Below, piece by piece: positions 33,568 through 40,806 of a DNA stretch of 64,000 nt. Both the position numbers and the translations under genes were made by a program. Location of the stretch: NCBI GenBank assembly GCA_038253325.1, contig JBBSHE010000004.1, forward strand, positions 38,302 to 102,301. Reading direction: 5' to 3'. The DNA comes from JBBSHE01 sp038253325 (GTDB lineage: Bacteria > Actinomycetota > Actinomycetes > Propionibacteriales > Nocardioidaceae). Each line of letters begins with the position of its first letter. The stretch's first letter is position 1. Under the pieces are notes generated by a model that had not been told where the DNA came from, did not search any database, and saw only the letters and a list, made by a program, of their open reading frames with translations.

Positions 33568-34365
33568 ATGATCACGCTGAGGATCGGCGGCCACGTCGAC
33601 CAGTCAGACCCGGTGGCCGAGGCACGGGCGCGGAAGGCGACGCTCTCCCAGTTCTTCCTCGGTGACCCGCAGGGCTGGAAAGGCCCGGTCGTCGCGTACG
33701 CCGGGGGACCGGACGCCTTGCGGACCGATGCCGGGGCGGCCGGCGTCGACCTGTACGTGCATGCTCCGTACGTCCTCAACGTCGCCACCACCAACAACCG
33801 GATCCGGATCCCGTCGCGCAAGCTGCTGCAACAGACCGTCACCGCGGCGGCCGCAATCGGTGCAAAGGGCGTGATCGTCCACGGCGGACATCTCCTGAAG
33901 GGCGACGACCCGCAGGTCGGCTACGACAACTGGCGAAAGTGCGTCGACCGACTCGACCTTCAGTGTCCGTTGCTCGTCGAGAACACCGCCGGTGGCGACA
34001 ACGCGATGGCTCGCCGGCTCGAGCGGATCGCGAGGGTGTGGGACGCGATCGACGGTTCGGCCGGCCGAGAAGCCGTGGGGTTCTGCCTCGACACCTGCCA
34101 CGCGCACGCCGGTGGGGAGGAGCTGGCGGGGGTGGTTGAACGGGTCCGGGCCATCACCGGCCGGATCGACCTCGTCCACGCCAACGACAGCCGCGACGAG
34201 TTCGACTCGGGCGCCGACCGGCATGCGAACTTCGGCTCAGGCCGGATCGACCCCGACGACCTGGTCGCGGTCGTCCGGGAAGCCGGTGCGCCCGTGGTCT
34301 GCGAGACCCCCGGGGGTGCCGAGGGCCAGGGCGCCGACATCGGCTGGCTGCGCGAGCACCTGTGA
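33568..34365 (+). CDS. nfo: Deoxyribonuclease IV (AP endonuclease)
   Basis: A 265-residue TIM-barrel enzyme that cuts DNA 5' to abasic sites in base excision repair. Metal-site motifs are all present: IGGHV, QFFLGDPQGW, DLYVHAPYVLNVA, VIVHGGH (about residues 108-114), VENTAGGDNAMA (Glu ligand), GFCLDTCHAHA (Asp and His), LVHANDSRDEFDSGADRHAN and VCETPGG. Three zinc or manganese ions would be bound. The length is near the 250-residue actinobacterial orthologue. A TAGGCT box 7 nt before the ATG marks a leaderless start. Downstream lies the third copy of the hairpin repeat. Confidence 0.95.
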   Translation: MITLRIGGHVDQSDPVAEARARKATLSQFFLGDPQGWKGPVVAYAGGPDALRTDAGAAGVDLYVHAPYVLNVATTNNRIRIPSRKLLQQTVTAAAAIGAKGVIVHGGHLLKGDDPQVGYDNWRKCVDRLDLQCPLLVENTAGGDNAMARRLERIARVWDAIDGSAGREAVGFCLDTCHAHAGGEELAGVVERVRAITGRIDLVHANDSRDEFDSGADRHANFGSGRIDPDDLVAVVREAGAPVVCETPGGAEGQGADIGWLREHL

Positions 34366-34403
34366 GCAGACCGGGGTTGCTGGCGACGACGGCTCGCTGC
34401 TCC

Positions 34404-34444
34404 GGCTGGGAGAACGTGACCTACTACCTCGCGAACTCCGAGCC
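34404..34444. repeat. 41-bp hairpin repeat, copy C (imperfect arms)
   Basis: GGCTGGGAGAACGTG (34404-34418) and CGCGAACTCCGAGCC (34430-34444) are imperfect inverted arms; between and into the right arm reads TACTACCTCGCG as in the other two copies. It lies 38 nt after the endonuclease IV stop in the 150-bp spacer before the convergent methyltransferase gene. Confidence 0.7.
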
Positions 34445-34515
34445 ACAGTGTCGTGCCCGGCCCGCGCGGCATCGGGTCCGGCATGTCGCCGATGTCAACG
34501 GCGCCGCGACGTAGG

Positions 34516-35043
34516 TCAATGTCGCCGCGATCTCCGGCGCCGCAGCACCAGCACCACGGAGTCCACCGGCGGGCGCGGGGTGAACGCCGACCGGGGCACG
34601 ACGAACCCGAGCTCGGCCCGCCAGCCCCCGCCGCGTTGTCGTTCGACGATCCGCCGGCCCAACGCCCGTTGCATGACGATGTGGGCGCCCGTCGCATGCG
34701 AGCCTCGTTCCGACAGCCGCTGCACCAGCAGCGCGGACATCCCGTACGGCGGGTTGGCGACCACCCGGAACGGCTGCTTCGGGAGTGCGACCGTCGCCAG
34801 GTCAGTCTCGACGACGGTGACGGCAAGGTCGGCGAAGCGACGGCGAAGCTGGGCCGCTCGACCGGGATGCAGCTCGACGGCGACGACTCTTGCCCCCGCG
34901 CTGACCAGCGGCTTCGTCAACGCGCCGGTGCCTGCTCCGAGGTCCACGACGAGCTCGCCGGAGCGTACGCCAGACCGCTCAACGATCCGCTCGGCCCACA
35001 CCGGATCCAAGCGATGCCAGCCCCACGCTCCGTCCGCGGGCAC
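34516..35043 (-). CDS. Short Erm/KsgA-like rRNA adenine N6-methyltransferase
   Basis: A 175-residue SAM-dependent methyltransferase. Motif I DLGAGTGALT (about residues 33-42), the acidic loop VAVELHP (about 54-60), and the N6-adenine motif NPPYGMSA (about 97-104) are intact, as is the Erm-like C-terminal part FVVPRSAFTPRPPVDSVVL. Erm and KsgA proteins are about 250-280 residues; this one lacks the helical C-terminal RNA-binding domain and the usual N-terminal QNF motif, being WGWHRLDP instead. Such compact proteins occur in actinomycetes. It may methylate 23S rRNA (macrolide-lincosamide tolerance), but this is inference. It starts at ATG 35043, next to a 45-bp minisatellite. Confidence 0.8.
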   Translation of the reverse strand: MPADGAWGWHRLDPVWAERIVERSGVRSGELVVDLGAGTGALTKPLVSAGARVVAVELHPGRAAQLRRRFADLAVTVVETDLATVALPKQPFRVVANPPYGMSALLVQRLSERGSHATGAHIVMQRALGRRIVERQRGGGWRAELGFVVPRSAFTPRPPVDSVVLVLRRRRSRRH

Positions 35044-35175
35044 GACGGACCATCACGAACACAGACACAGCCCGAAGCTAGCTTCCCGAGCCACCGGGCG
35101 ACAACCGATTTTCAGGGCTGGCGCCTCGCGGGGTGCCCGGCGACGTTGCGGGAGGACCGCGGGTTCCGGTGGTAC

Positions 35176-35310
35176 GCCTCCGGGCTCGACGCCAGCGGGC
35201 GCCTCCTGGGTCCCCGGCCCGCCTCCGGGCTCGACGCCAGCGGGCGCCTCCTGGGTCCCCGGCCCGCCTCCGGGCTCGACGCCAGCAGGGGGCCTTCTGG
35301 TTTCCCGGGG
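35176..35310. repeat. 45-bp minisatellite, two exact copies and one degenerate
   Basis: A 45-bp unit starting GCCTCCGGGCTCGACGCCAG occupies 35176-35220 and is exactly repeated at 35221-35265; a third copy (35266-35310) keeps its first 20 bases and then diverges. It lies in the divergent spacer between the methyltransferase (start 35043) and the FemX-like gene (start 35378), so copy number would change promoter distance. It does not share the core of the other repeat family. Confidence 0.9.
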
Positions 35311-35363
35311 TCCCCCGGACCTCCGACGCCAGCACGGCGAACCGCTGGGTGCGTCGGCTCCGG

Positions 35364-35369
35364 TAGCCT
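35364..35369 (+). promoter_or_regulatory. -10 box (TAGCCT) of the FemX-like gene
   Basis: TAGCCT ends 8 nt before the GTG at 35378 and no Shine-Dalgarno is seen, so a leaderless mRNA is likely. Confidence 0.45.
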
Positions 35370-35377
35370 CGCGGGTT

Positions 35378-36535
35378 GTGAGTACCGCCCCGGGTCCGAC
35401 GGCTCGCCGGGCTGCGTCCACCGGCCCGCTCGAGGTGCGTACGATCACGCCGACCCAGCACCTCGACTACCTTCGGTCGCTGCCGAGCTCGAGCTTTCTC
35501 CAGACGCCGGCGTGGGGACGGGTCAAGACGGAGTGGCGCTCGGAGTCGATCGGCTTCTTCGCGGGCTCCGACCTGGTCGGTGCGGGACTCGTGCTGTACA
35601 GGCAGCTGCCGAAGGTCAAGCGGTTTCTGGCGTACCTGCCGGAAGGTCCGGTGGTCGACTGGTACGCCGCCGAGCTTCCTGAGCTGTTGAACGCGATGGC
35701 CCGTCACCTGAAGTCCAAGGGTGCCTTCGGGATCCGGATCGGGCCGCCCGTCGTCGTGCGCCGGTGGGATGCCGCGACGGTCAAGTCGGCGATCGCCGAT
35801 CCCGCCATCGTTCGACTCGGGCAGGTCCGGCCGAGCGCGGACGAACCACGGTCAGCCGCGGTACGGGACGTGCTTCATGGCGCCGGCTGGGTCGAGCAGG
35901 AGACCGACGCCAGCTTCGCGGTTGGACAGCCGAAGTACGTCTTCCAGCTGCCGCTGGCGGGGCGACGCGACGACGACATCGTGGGGCGGATGAGCCAGCA
36001 GTGGCGGCGCAACATCAAGAAGGCCGCGAAATCGGGGGTCGTGGTGCGCCAGGGAGGCGTCGATGAGCTCCCTGCTTTCCACCGCCTGTACGTCGAGACG
36101 GCTACGCGTGATCAGTTCACGCCGCGGCCGTTGGCGTACTTCGCGACGATGTTTGACGTTCTACTCGACGAAGACCCGGACCGGATCCGGCTCTACCTCG
36201 CACACCACGAAGGAGACCTGGTCGCCGCCGCAACCTGGGTCCGGGTGGGTCGACACACGTGGTACTCCTACGGTGCATCCTCGACCGACAAGCGCGACGT
36301 CCGCGGCTCGAACGCGATCCAGTGGCAGCTGATCCGCGACGCGATCGCGATCGGGGCCGACGTCTACGATCTGCGCGGCATCACCGACACGGTCGCCCAC
36401 GACGATCCGCACCTTGGTCTGATCCAGTTCAAGGTCGGCACCGGTGGCGAGGCGGTCGAGCTGCTCGGTGAGTGGGACCTGCCCTTGAACCGGCTCGTCT
36501 ACAAGGCATTCGCCGCGTACATGAAGCGTCGGTGA
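35378..36535 (+). CDS. FemABX-family peptidoglycan interpeptide bridge ligase (FemX-like)
   Basis: A 385-residue cytoplasmic enzyme with two GNAT-like subdomains. FLQTPAWGRVKTEW (about residues 43-56) is the family start motif, and QWRRNIKKAAKSGV (about 209-222) and YDLRGI near residue 330 are typical of FemX proteins, which add the first bridge amino acid from aminoacyl-tRNA to the lipid-linked peptidoglycan precursor. In LL-DAP actinobacteria that residue is glycine; this is inferred, not shown. The GTG at 35378 is chosen because a TAGCCT box lies 8 nt upstream; the frame is open far upstream through the minisatellite. An alanine-racemase-like gene follows after 4 nt, giving a cell-wall operon. 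Confidence 0.9.
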   Translation: MSTAPGPTARRAASTGPLEVRTITPTQHLDYLRSLPSSSFLQTPAWGRVKTEWRSESIGFFAGSDLVGAGLVLYRQLPKVKRFLAYLPEGPVVDWYAAELPELLNAMARHLKSKGAFGIRIGPPVVVRRWDAATVKSAIADPAIVRLGQVRPSADEPRSAAVRDVLHGAGWVEQETDASFAVGQPKYVFQLPLAGRRDDDIVGRMSQQWRRNIKKAAKSGVVVRQGGVDELPAFHRLYVETATRDQFTPRPLAYFATMFDVLLDEDPDRIRLYLAHHEGDLVAAATWVRVGRHTWYSYGASSTDKRDVRGSNAIQWQLIRDAIAIGADVYDLRGITDTVAHDDPHLGLIQFKVGTGGEAVELLGEWDLPLNRLVYKAFAAYMKRR

Positions 36536-36539
36536 CCCG

Positions 36540-37589
36540 GTGCCGCTCACGTTGTACGTCGACGGTCCCGCCTGGCGCGACCACCTGCGGGCAACGGCGG
36601 ACGAACGCCCCGGGATCGTGCCGGTCGCGAAGGGCAATGGGTACGGGTTCGGCATCGGACGGCTTGCCCGTCGCTGCCAGTGGCTCGGCGTCTCGACCAT
36701 GGCGGTGGGGACCTACTCAGAGCTGGCCCCCGCGCTGAGCCGGTTCGACCGAGACGTCCTCGTTCTCGAGCCGTACCGACCCCTCGTCGCCACCAATCTC
36801 CCGCGTGGTTCCGATCGGCGAGTCGTCCACACGGTCGGGCGCAGGTCCGACCTGGTCGACCTCGTCGATCGCTCGACGCGGCGTCCCCGAGTCGCCGCGG
36901 AGGCGCTCACGTCGATGACGCGGCACGGTTTCGAGGTTGACGATCTGCGCGCCGTGTCGGCGGACCACGCAGGCGCCGCCCTTGAGGGCGTCACGTTGCA
37001 TCTTCCGCTCGGCGACGGTCACGTCGCCGAGGTCGAGCAGTGGATCAGTGCACTGTCGACCGACGGCAAGGGACCCCTTCTGCGGCGGTGGTATCTGTCC
37101 CACGTCGATCCGGTCGAACTAGCTGCCCTGCGGGGCCGGCATCCCGATCTCGAGTTCCTTCCACGGATCGGCACCGAGCTCTGGCTCGGTCGGCTTGATG
37201 CCCTGTCCGTTCGTGCCAGCGTCGTCGACCGTCATTTGGTGCGCCGAGGCGACCGGGTCGGGTACCGGCAGCGTCCGATCCGAACGGACGGCTGGCTGCT
37301 CGTCGTCAGTGGCGGCACCTCGCATGGGATCGGTCTCGAGTCGCCGAGCCCGGCGACGAGTTCACGGCAACGGTTGGTTGCGCTCGCCCGGGGGGGCCTC
37401 GAGTCGACCGGACGGGTTCGTTCGCCGTTCGTCGTCGCAGGGGTCCGTCGGTGGTTCGTGGAGCCTCCGCACATGCAGGTGAGCATGGTGTTCGTCCCGG
37501 AGAGCGTCGACTGCCCGGCCATCGGAGACGAGGTCGTTGCCCGGGTCCGGTTCACGACGACGACCGTCGACCGCGTCGTCGTCAGGTGA
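36540..37589 (+). CDS. Alanine racemase-like PLP protein
   Basis: A 349-residue fold-type III PLP protein. The PLP-binding Lys is in PVAKGNGYGFG (Lys 31), where canonical Alr has VVKADAYGHG, and the barrel is followed by a C-terminal beta domain with RVGYRQRP, the likely position of the second catalytic Tyr (usually VSYG). The late PPHMQVSMVFVPES replaces the usual MDQ motif. It is therefore a diverged homologue; canonical alanine racemase activity is uncertain and another amino acid is possible. It starts with GTG 4 nt after the FemX-like gene, so the two are cotranscribed and probably serve the same peptidoglycan step. A housekeeping alr likely exists elsewhere. Confidence 0.82.
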   Translation: MPLTLYVDGPAWRDHLRATADERPGIVPVAKGNGYGFGIGRLARRCQWLGVSTMAVGTYSELAPALSRFDRDVLVLEPYRPLVATNLPRGSDRRVVHTVGRRSDLVDLVDRSTRRPRVAAEALTSMTRHGFEVDDLRAVSADHAGAALEGVTLHLPLGDGHVAEVEQWISALSTDGKGPLLRRWYLSHVDPVELAALRGRHPDLEFLPRIGTELWLGRLDALSVRASVVDRHLVRRGDRVGYRQRPIRTDGWLLVVSGGTSHGIGLESPSPATSSRQRLVALARGGLESTGRVRSPFVVAGVRRWFVEPPHMQVSMVFVPESVDCPAIGDEVVARVRFTTTTVDRVVVR

Positions 37590-37680
37590 CCAGTATCTCG
37601 CGAATGCGCCGACGCCCCGTCGTCCGAGCTCGCGTCCGGTCGAACGAACTCGCGTCCAGGCCGAACGTCCGCGTCCCCGT

Positions 37681-37807
37681 CCAACGTCCGAACCACCGAG
37701 CGCAATACCGCACACCCACCCGGACGCAACGACCGACCCATCGCGTCCCGATCCAACGTCCGAACCACCGAGCGCAATACCGCACACCCACCCGGACGCA
37801 ACGACCG
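37681..37807 (-). repeat. Exact 55-bp direct repeat abutting the DUF559 gene stop
   Basis: A 55-bp unit (37681-37735, beginning CCAACGTCCGAACCACCGAG) recurs without a mismatch at 37753-37807, 72 bp further on. The second copy ends on the base before the stop codon (37808-37810) of the minus-strand gene. Read in that gene's sense it contains GCGGTATTGCGCTCGGTGG then TTCGGACGTTGG, the core found also 3' of ino1 and the GT87 gene. Confidence 0.9.
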
Positions 37808-38707
37808 TCAGGCCGCTCGTTCGCCGTGCGCGGCGGCCAGCATGCGCCGCACCTGGTCCATGAAGTCGTCCGGACGAGTCCGTAAACCCAGCACGGGAAT
37901 CTCGAGCACACGTTCGTGAGCGATGACGAGCTCGTTGTTGCGCAGCGCATCGGCAACGACATTCTCGGCGAACTCGTGCTGGATTCCATTGACCTCGACC
38001 ACAACGCCCAGCTCATCGAAGTAGTTGTCCAGGATCGCGATTCCTGACGGTGTCACTCGTACGACCTGGCGATCGGGCACCGGAAGCCGATGTTTCGTGC
38101 ACAGCTTCTTGAAGTCGAGCTCTCCCATCGCCCGAACGCCGTCGCCGACGTCGTCGAGGACGAGCTGGACGAATCGCCGTCGCCGATGACGCCGAATCCA
38201 CGACAACTGGGTCTGAAGCTCCGCAACACTAGCGAGCCCTTGCTGGACCACCATGATCAACAGCAGTGCCGCTTGCCGATCCGTCCCGGCCCAAAGGGCG
38301 CCTCGGAGCGCCGCAACGGCGGCGGAGGTTCGCCGAGGAATGGCATCGGCAACCTCGTCGCCGGGGCGACGCATTCGCGTCTCGTGGACGGCGACCCCCC
38401 GAGGACGTCGCGGCCGGCTGGACTTTGGGACCGAGACGTGTATTCCGTCGCGATACCCCTCCAGACCGGCAGCGGTCAGCGCGCTCGAGCCGTCGAGAAC
38501 TGCACCATGTCCGACTTCGAACAGCGCAGTCTGCCAGACCCCGTCCTGATCCACGCCTACCGAGCTGGTAGCGATGGTTTGCCGTCCTCGTGGTATCCAG
38601 CGTTCGGCGAGGATCTCCGATCGAAGCTGCCACCGAGTGACGCCCCGCGCATACAGCTGGCGACGTGAGACGACCCCACCTTGCCGTGCCGCCAATGCGG
38701 CAACCAT
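37808..38707 (-). CDS. AbiEi-like winged-helix plus DUF559/Vsr-like endonuclease-fold protein
   Basis: A protein of about 299 residues. The first 50 residues (LAARQGGVVSRRQLYARGVT) match the AbiEi-type N-terminal helix-turn-helix of actinobacterial type IV antitoxin-like proteins, and the last 100 (ILDNYFDELGVVVEVNGIQH, then VLEIPVLGLRTRPDDFM) match the DUF559/Vsr branch of PD-(D/E)xK nuclease folds, with the Asp and the ExN positions retained. Function is unknown; no toxin partner is adjacent. The start is uncertain: ATG 38707 opens on the domain, but ATG 38800 in frame would add 31 basic residues, and neither has a good ribosome-binding site. The gene is followed at its very stop by a 55-bp direct repeat. 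Confidence 0.75.
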   Translation of the reverse strand: MVAALAARQGGVVSRRQLYARGVTRWQLRSEILAERWIPRGRQTIATSSVGVDQDGVWQTALFEVGHGAVLDGSSALTAAGLEGYRDGIHVSVPKSSRPRRPRGVAVHETRMRRPGDEVADAIPRRTSAAVAALRGALWAGTDRQAALLLIMVVQQGLASVAELQTQLSWIRRHRRRRFVQLVLDDVGDGVRAMGELDFKKLCTKHRLPVPDRQVVRVTPSGIAILDNYFDELGVVVEVNGIQHEFAENVVADALRNNELVIAHERVLEIPVLGLRTRPDDFMDQVRRMLAAAHGERAA

Positions 38708-39028
38708 GGCGCGGCGCTCTCGTCGCTGCCGGGCGTGCGGGGCCTGGCTCTTCAGCTGCGCAGAGGCCGAGCCCCTCGCCTGGCTGGGGTTCGGCGACAT
38801 TCCTTGCACGGGCCCAGCGCCGGCCAGATGTCCGTGGGTGCCTCGTGATCGGGTTTCGATCCCGGTTCGACGATGTTTCGGGGTATGTGCCATGTCGCGA
38901 ACGTCGTCGCCCTGACTCCCTGATGCACCCCGAGGGCGCCGTCTGTGGACGGTTACGTTCGGTTCTGTGGATGCAGGCTGGCCCAGACGCAGCAAACAGC
39001 ACCCGGCCGCGGCAACCACCCCGAGACG

Positions 39029-39083
39029 CCAACGTCCGAACAAGCGAGCCCAATAACACACGGCAACTCGGACGCAGGGACGC
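39029..39083 (-). repeat. Diverged single copy of the 55-bp repeat, 3' of the GT87 gene
   Basis: This stretch aligns along its length with the 37681 unit (CCAACGTCCGAACAAGCGAG at its start, CGGACGCAGG near its end), about three quarters identical by eye. In the sense of the GT87 gene it begins about 28 nt after the stop codon. The rest of the spacer from the DUF559 gene start (38708-39028) holds nothing else recognisable. Confidence 0.65.
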
Positions 39084-39110
39084 AGGGACGCCGCGCGGAT
39101 GCCCGCCGGC

Positions 39111-40721
39111 TCAGGAGGCGGCGGTCTGCGGCGTCGGAGTCGGACGCCAGCCGACCTCGTCGTCCAACTCGTCGACCTCGACGTCGACACCCTCGTCGAG
39201 GATGCCGCCCAGCGGGTCGTCGGTGAGCCCGTCGGAGCGCACCGGGTCGTGCCACGGCTGGATCACGTCGCGCACGACGACACCCATCAGGTAGACCAGG
39301 CCGAAGATCCGGACGATGGTTGCAAACGTGTACCAGCCGGTGAAGTCCACCGGTGGCCCGTCCCCCGCTCGTAGGTTCGGCGATGCGATCTGCATCCAGA
39401 TTGCGAAGAAGTACAACGCCTCGCACGCCTGCCAGATCAGCAGATCCCGCCATCTAGGCCGCGCCAGCGCTGCCAGCGGCAGCAGCCACAACGCGTACTG
39501 CGGCGAGTAGACCTTGTTGACGATAAGGAAACTTGCAACGACCAGGAAGACGAGGGGTACCAGCCGCGGTCGCCGCGGGGCCCGCAGCGCAAGGGCAGCG
39601 ATCGCGACGCAGCAGATCGCAAAGAACACCAGGGTCACGGCGTTGATCGTCGTGACAGACACCGGATGGTGGTAGAGCGCGAACAGGTACCAGACCGATC
39701 CGTACTGCCCGTCGCGTTCCTTGTTGAACTGCCAGAACCAGAGCCAGCCGGTCGGCGACCAGTAGAAGACGGGAAGGTCGACGATCAGCCAGGCAACCAG
39801 CGCGGCAGACACCATCTTAAGCCAAGCGTCGAGCCGACGTTCACGCAAGCAGAGCACGAGCAACGGGCCGAGAAAGAACAACGGGTAGAGCTTCGTCGCG
39901 GTGCCGAGCCCGATGAAGACACCCGCCCACACCGGCCGACGGGTCGCCCAGGCCCAGATGATCGCTGCCACGAACGCAATCGCCAGCAGGTCCCAGTTGA
40001 CCAACGCATCCAGGGCGAGTACTGGTGACGCCGCCACGAACAAGGCGTCCCACGGTCGTCGCCGCTGCGCCTTGACCAAGAGCGTGAGCGCGATCAGCAG
40101 CGCGACGAAGAAGCCGATTGCATTCAGGTTCCAGAACACCGCAGAGTCGTGCTGCGCGTCCTTGTTTCCTCCGAGGTCCGCGTACGGGACCTTGGACAGG
40201 TCAGCGTTGGTTCCGAACACGTGAGTGAGCGCGCTCATCATGCCCATGTACGCACCGGTGAGGACCGGGTACTCGACCGTGCGGTTGTGGATCTCCTGCG
40301 TGACCCGATCATTGACCTGACCCGCGTTGAACTCGATGCCGGCCAGGTTGTTCGAGGCCGCGAGCTCGTTCTCGATCTCCGTCCGGTCGAGCGGCTCGTA
40401 CGGCAGGGTGCCATGAGCGAAGTCGCGCCCGGTGTAGAGGTACTGGATGTCGGAGTAACACATGTGGGTGAACGTGAACGGCACCGCCACCGTGCTCCAG
40501 TTGGTGGCCACGCAAGGCGCCTTCTCTACGATGCCGATCGCGAACGTCCCGGTCGCAACCATCAGGACGACGACCAGGGGGTTCAGCCACCGCGGCGAGT
40601 TCCGCAGGTGTGAGCCCTGAACGCCACCCCAGGACTCGCTGACGTCGCGCGCCAGCGGATCGGTCAGCGACGGCGCAACCTGCTCTTGGTCGAAGCTCGC
40701 GGCATATCGCGGGGCGGTCAC
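39111..40721 (-). CDS. GT87/DUF2029-type integral membrane glycosyltransferase-like protein
   Basis: A 536-residue GT-C-fold membrane protein with about ten hydrophobic segments between residues 45 and 500. A large extracytoplasmic loop follows the first helix (about 65-175, with DIQYLYTGRDFAHGTLPYEP), as in polyprenyl-phosphate-mannose-using transferases such as those of mycobacteria. The central GLGTATKLYPLFFLGPLL (about 265-282) is a conserved feature. The acceptor is unknown; cell-envelope glycan synthesis is likely. Orthologues occupy the same place next to ponA in Mycobacterium (Rv0051 position). I take GTG 40721; an ATG at 40748 is possible. The C-terminal 40 residues are acidic and cytoplasmic. 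Confidence 0.88.
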   Translation of the reverse strand: MTAPRYAASFDQEQVAPSLTDPLARDVSESWGGVQGSHLRNSPRWLNPLVVVLMVATGTFAIGIVEKAPCVATNWSTVAVPFTFTHMCYSDIQYLYTGRDFAHGTLPYEPLDRTEIENELAASNNLAGIEFNAGQVNDRVTQEIHNRTVEYPVLTGAYMGMMSALTHVFGTNADLSKVPYADLGGNKDAQHDSAVFWNLNAIGFFVALLIALTLLVKAQRRRPWDALFVAASPVLALDALVNWDLLAIAFVAAIIWAWATRRPVWAGVFIGLGTATKLYPLFFLGPLLVLCLRERRLDAWLKMVSAALVAWLIVDLPVFYWSPTGWLWFWQFNKERDGQYGSVWYLFALYHHPVSVTTINAVTLVFFAICCVAIAALALRAPRRPRLVPLVFLVVASFLIVNKVYSPQYALWLLPLAALARPRWRDLLIWQACEALYFFAIWMQIASPNLRAGDGPPVDFTGWYTFATIVRIFGLVYLMGVVVRDVIQPWHDPVRSDGLTDDPLGGILDEGVDVEVDELDDEVGWRPTPTPQTAAS

Positions 40722-40806
40722 GCGCCCATCGTGCCTCATTCGACGCACCCGTCCGGTCCTGACTCGGGCCGGTTCAGCAACCCAGCACTGTGGATGGCGG
40801 CCAACG

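Noticed and set aside
33992..35377. A much longer N-terminus for the FemX-like protein
   Set aside because: The open frame crosses endonuclease IV, the antisense of the methyltransferase and the 45-bp repeats; family homology begins only after 35378, where a -10 box and GTG are found.
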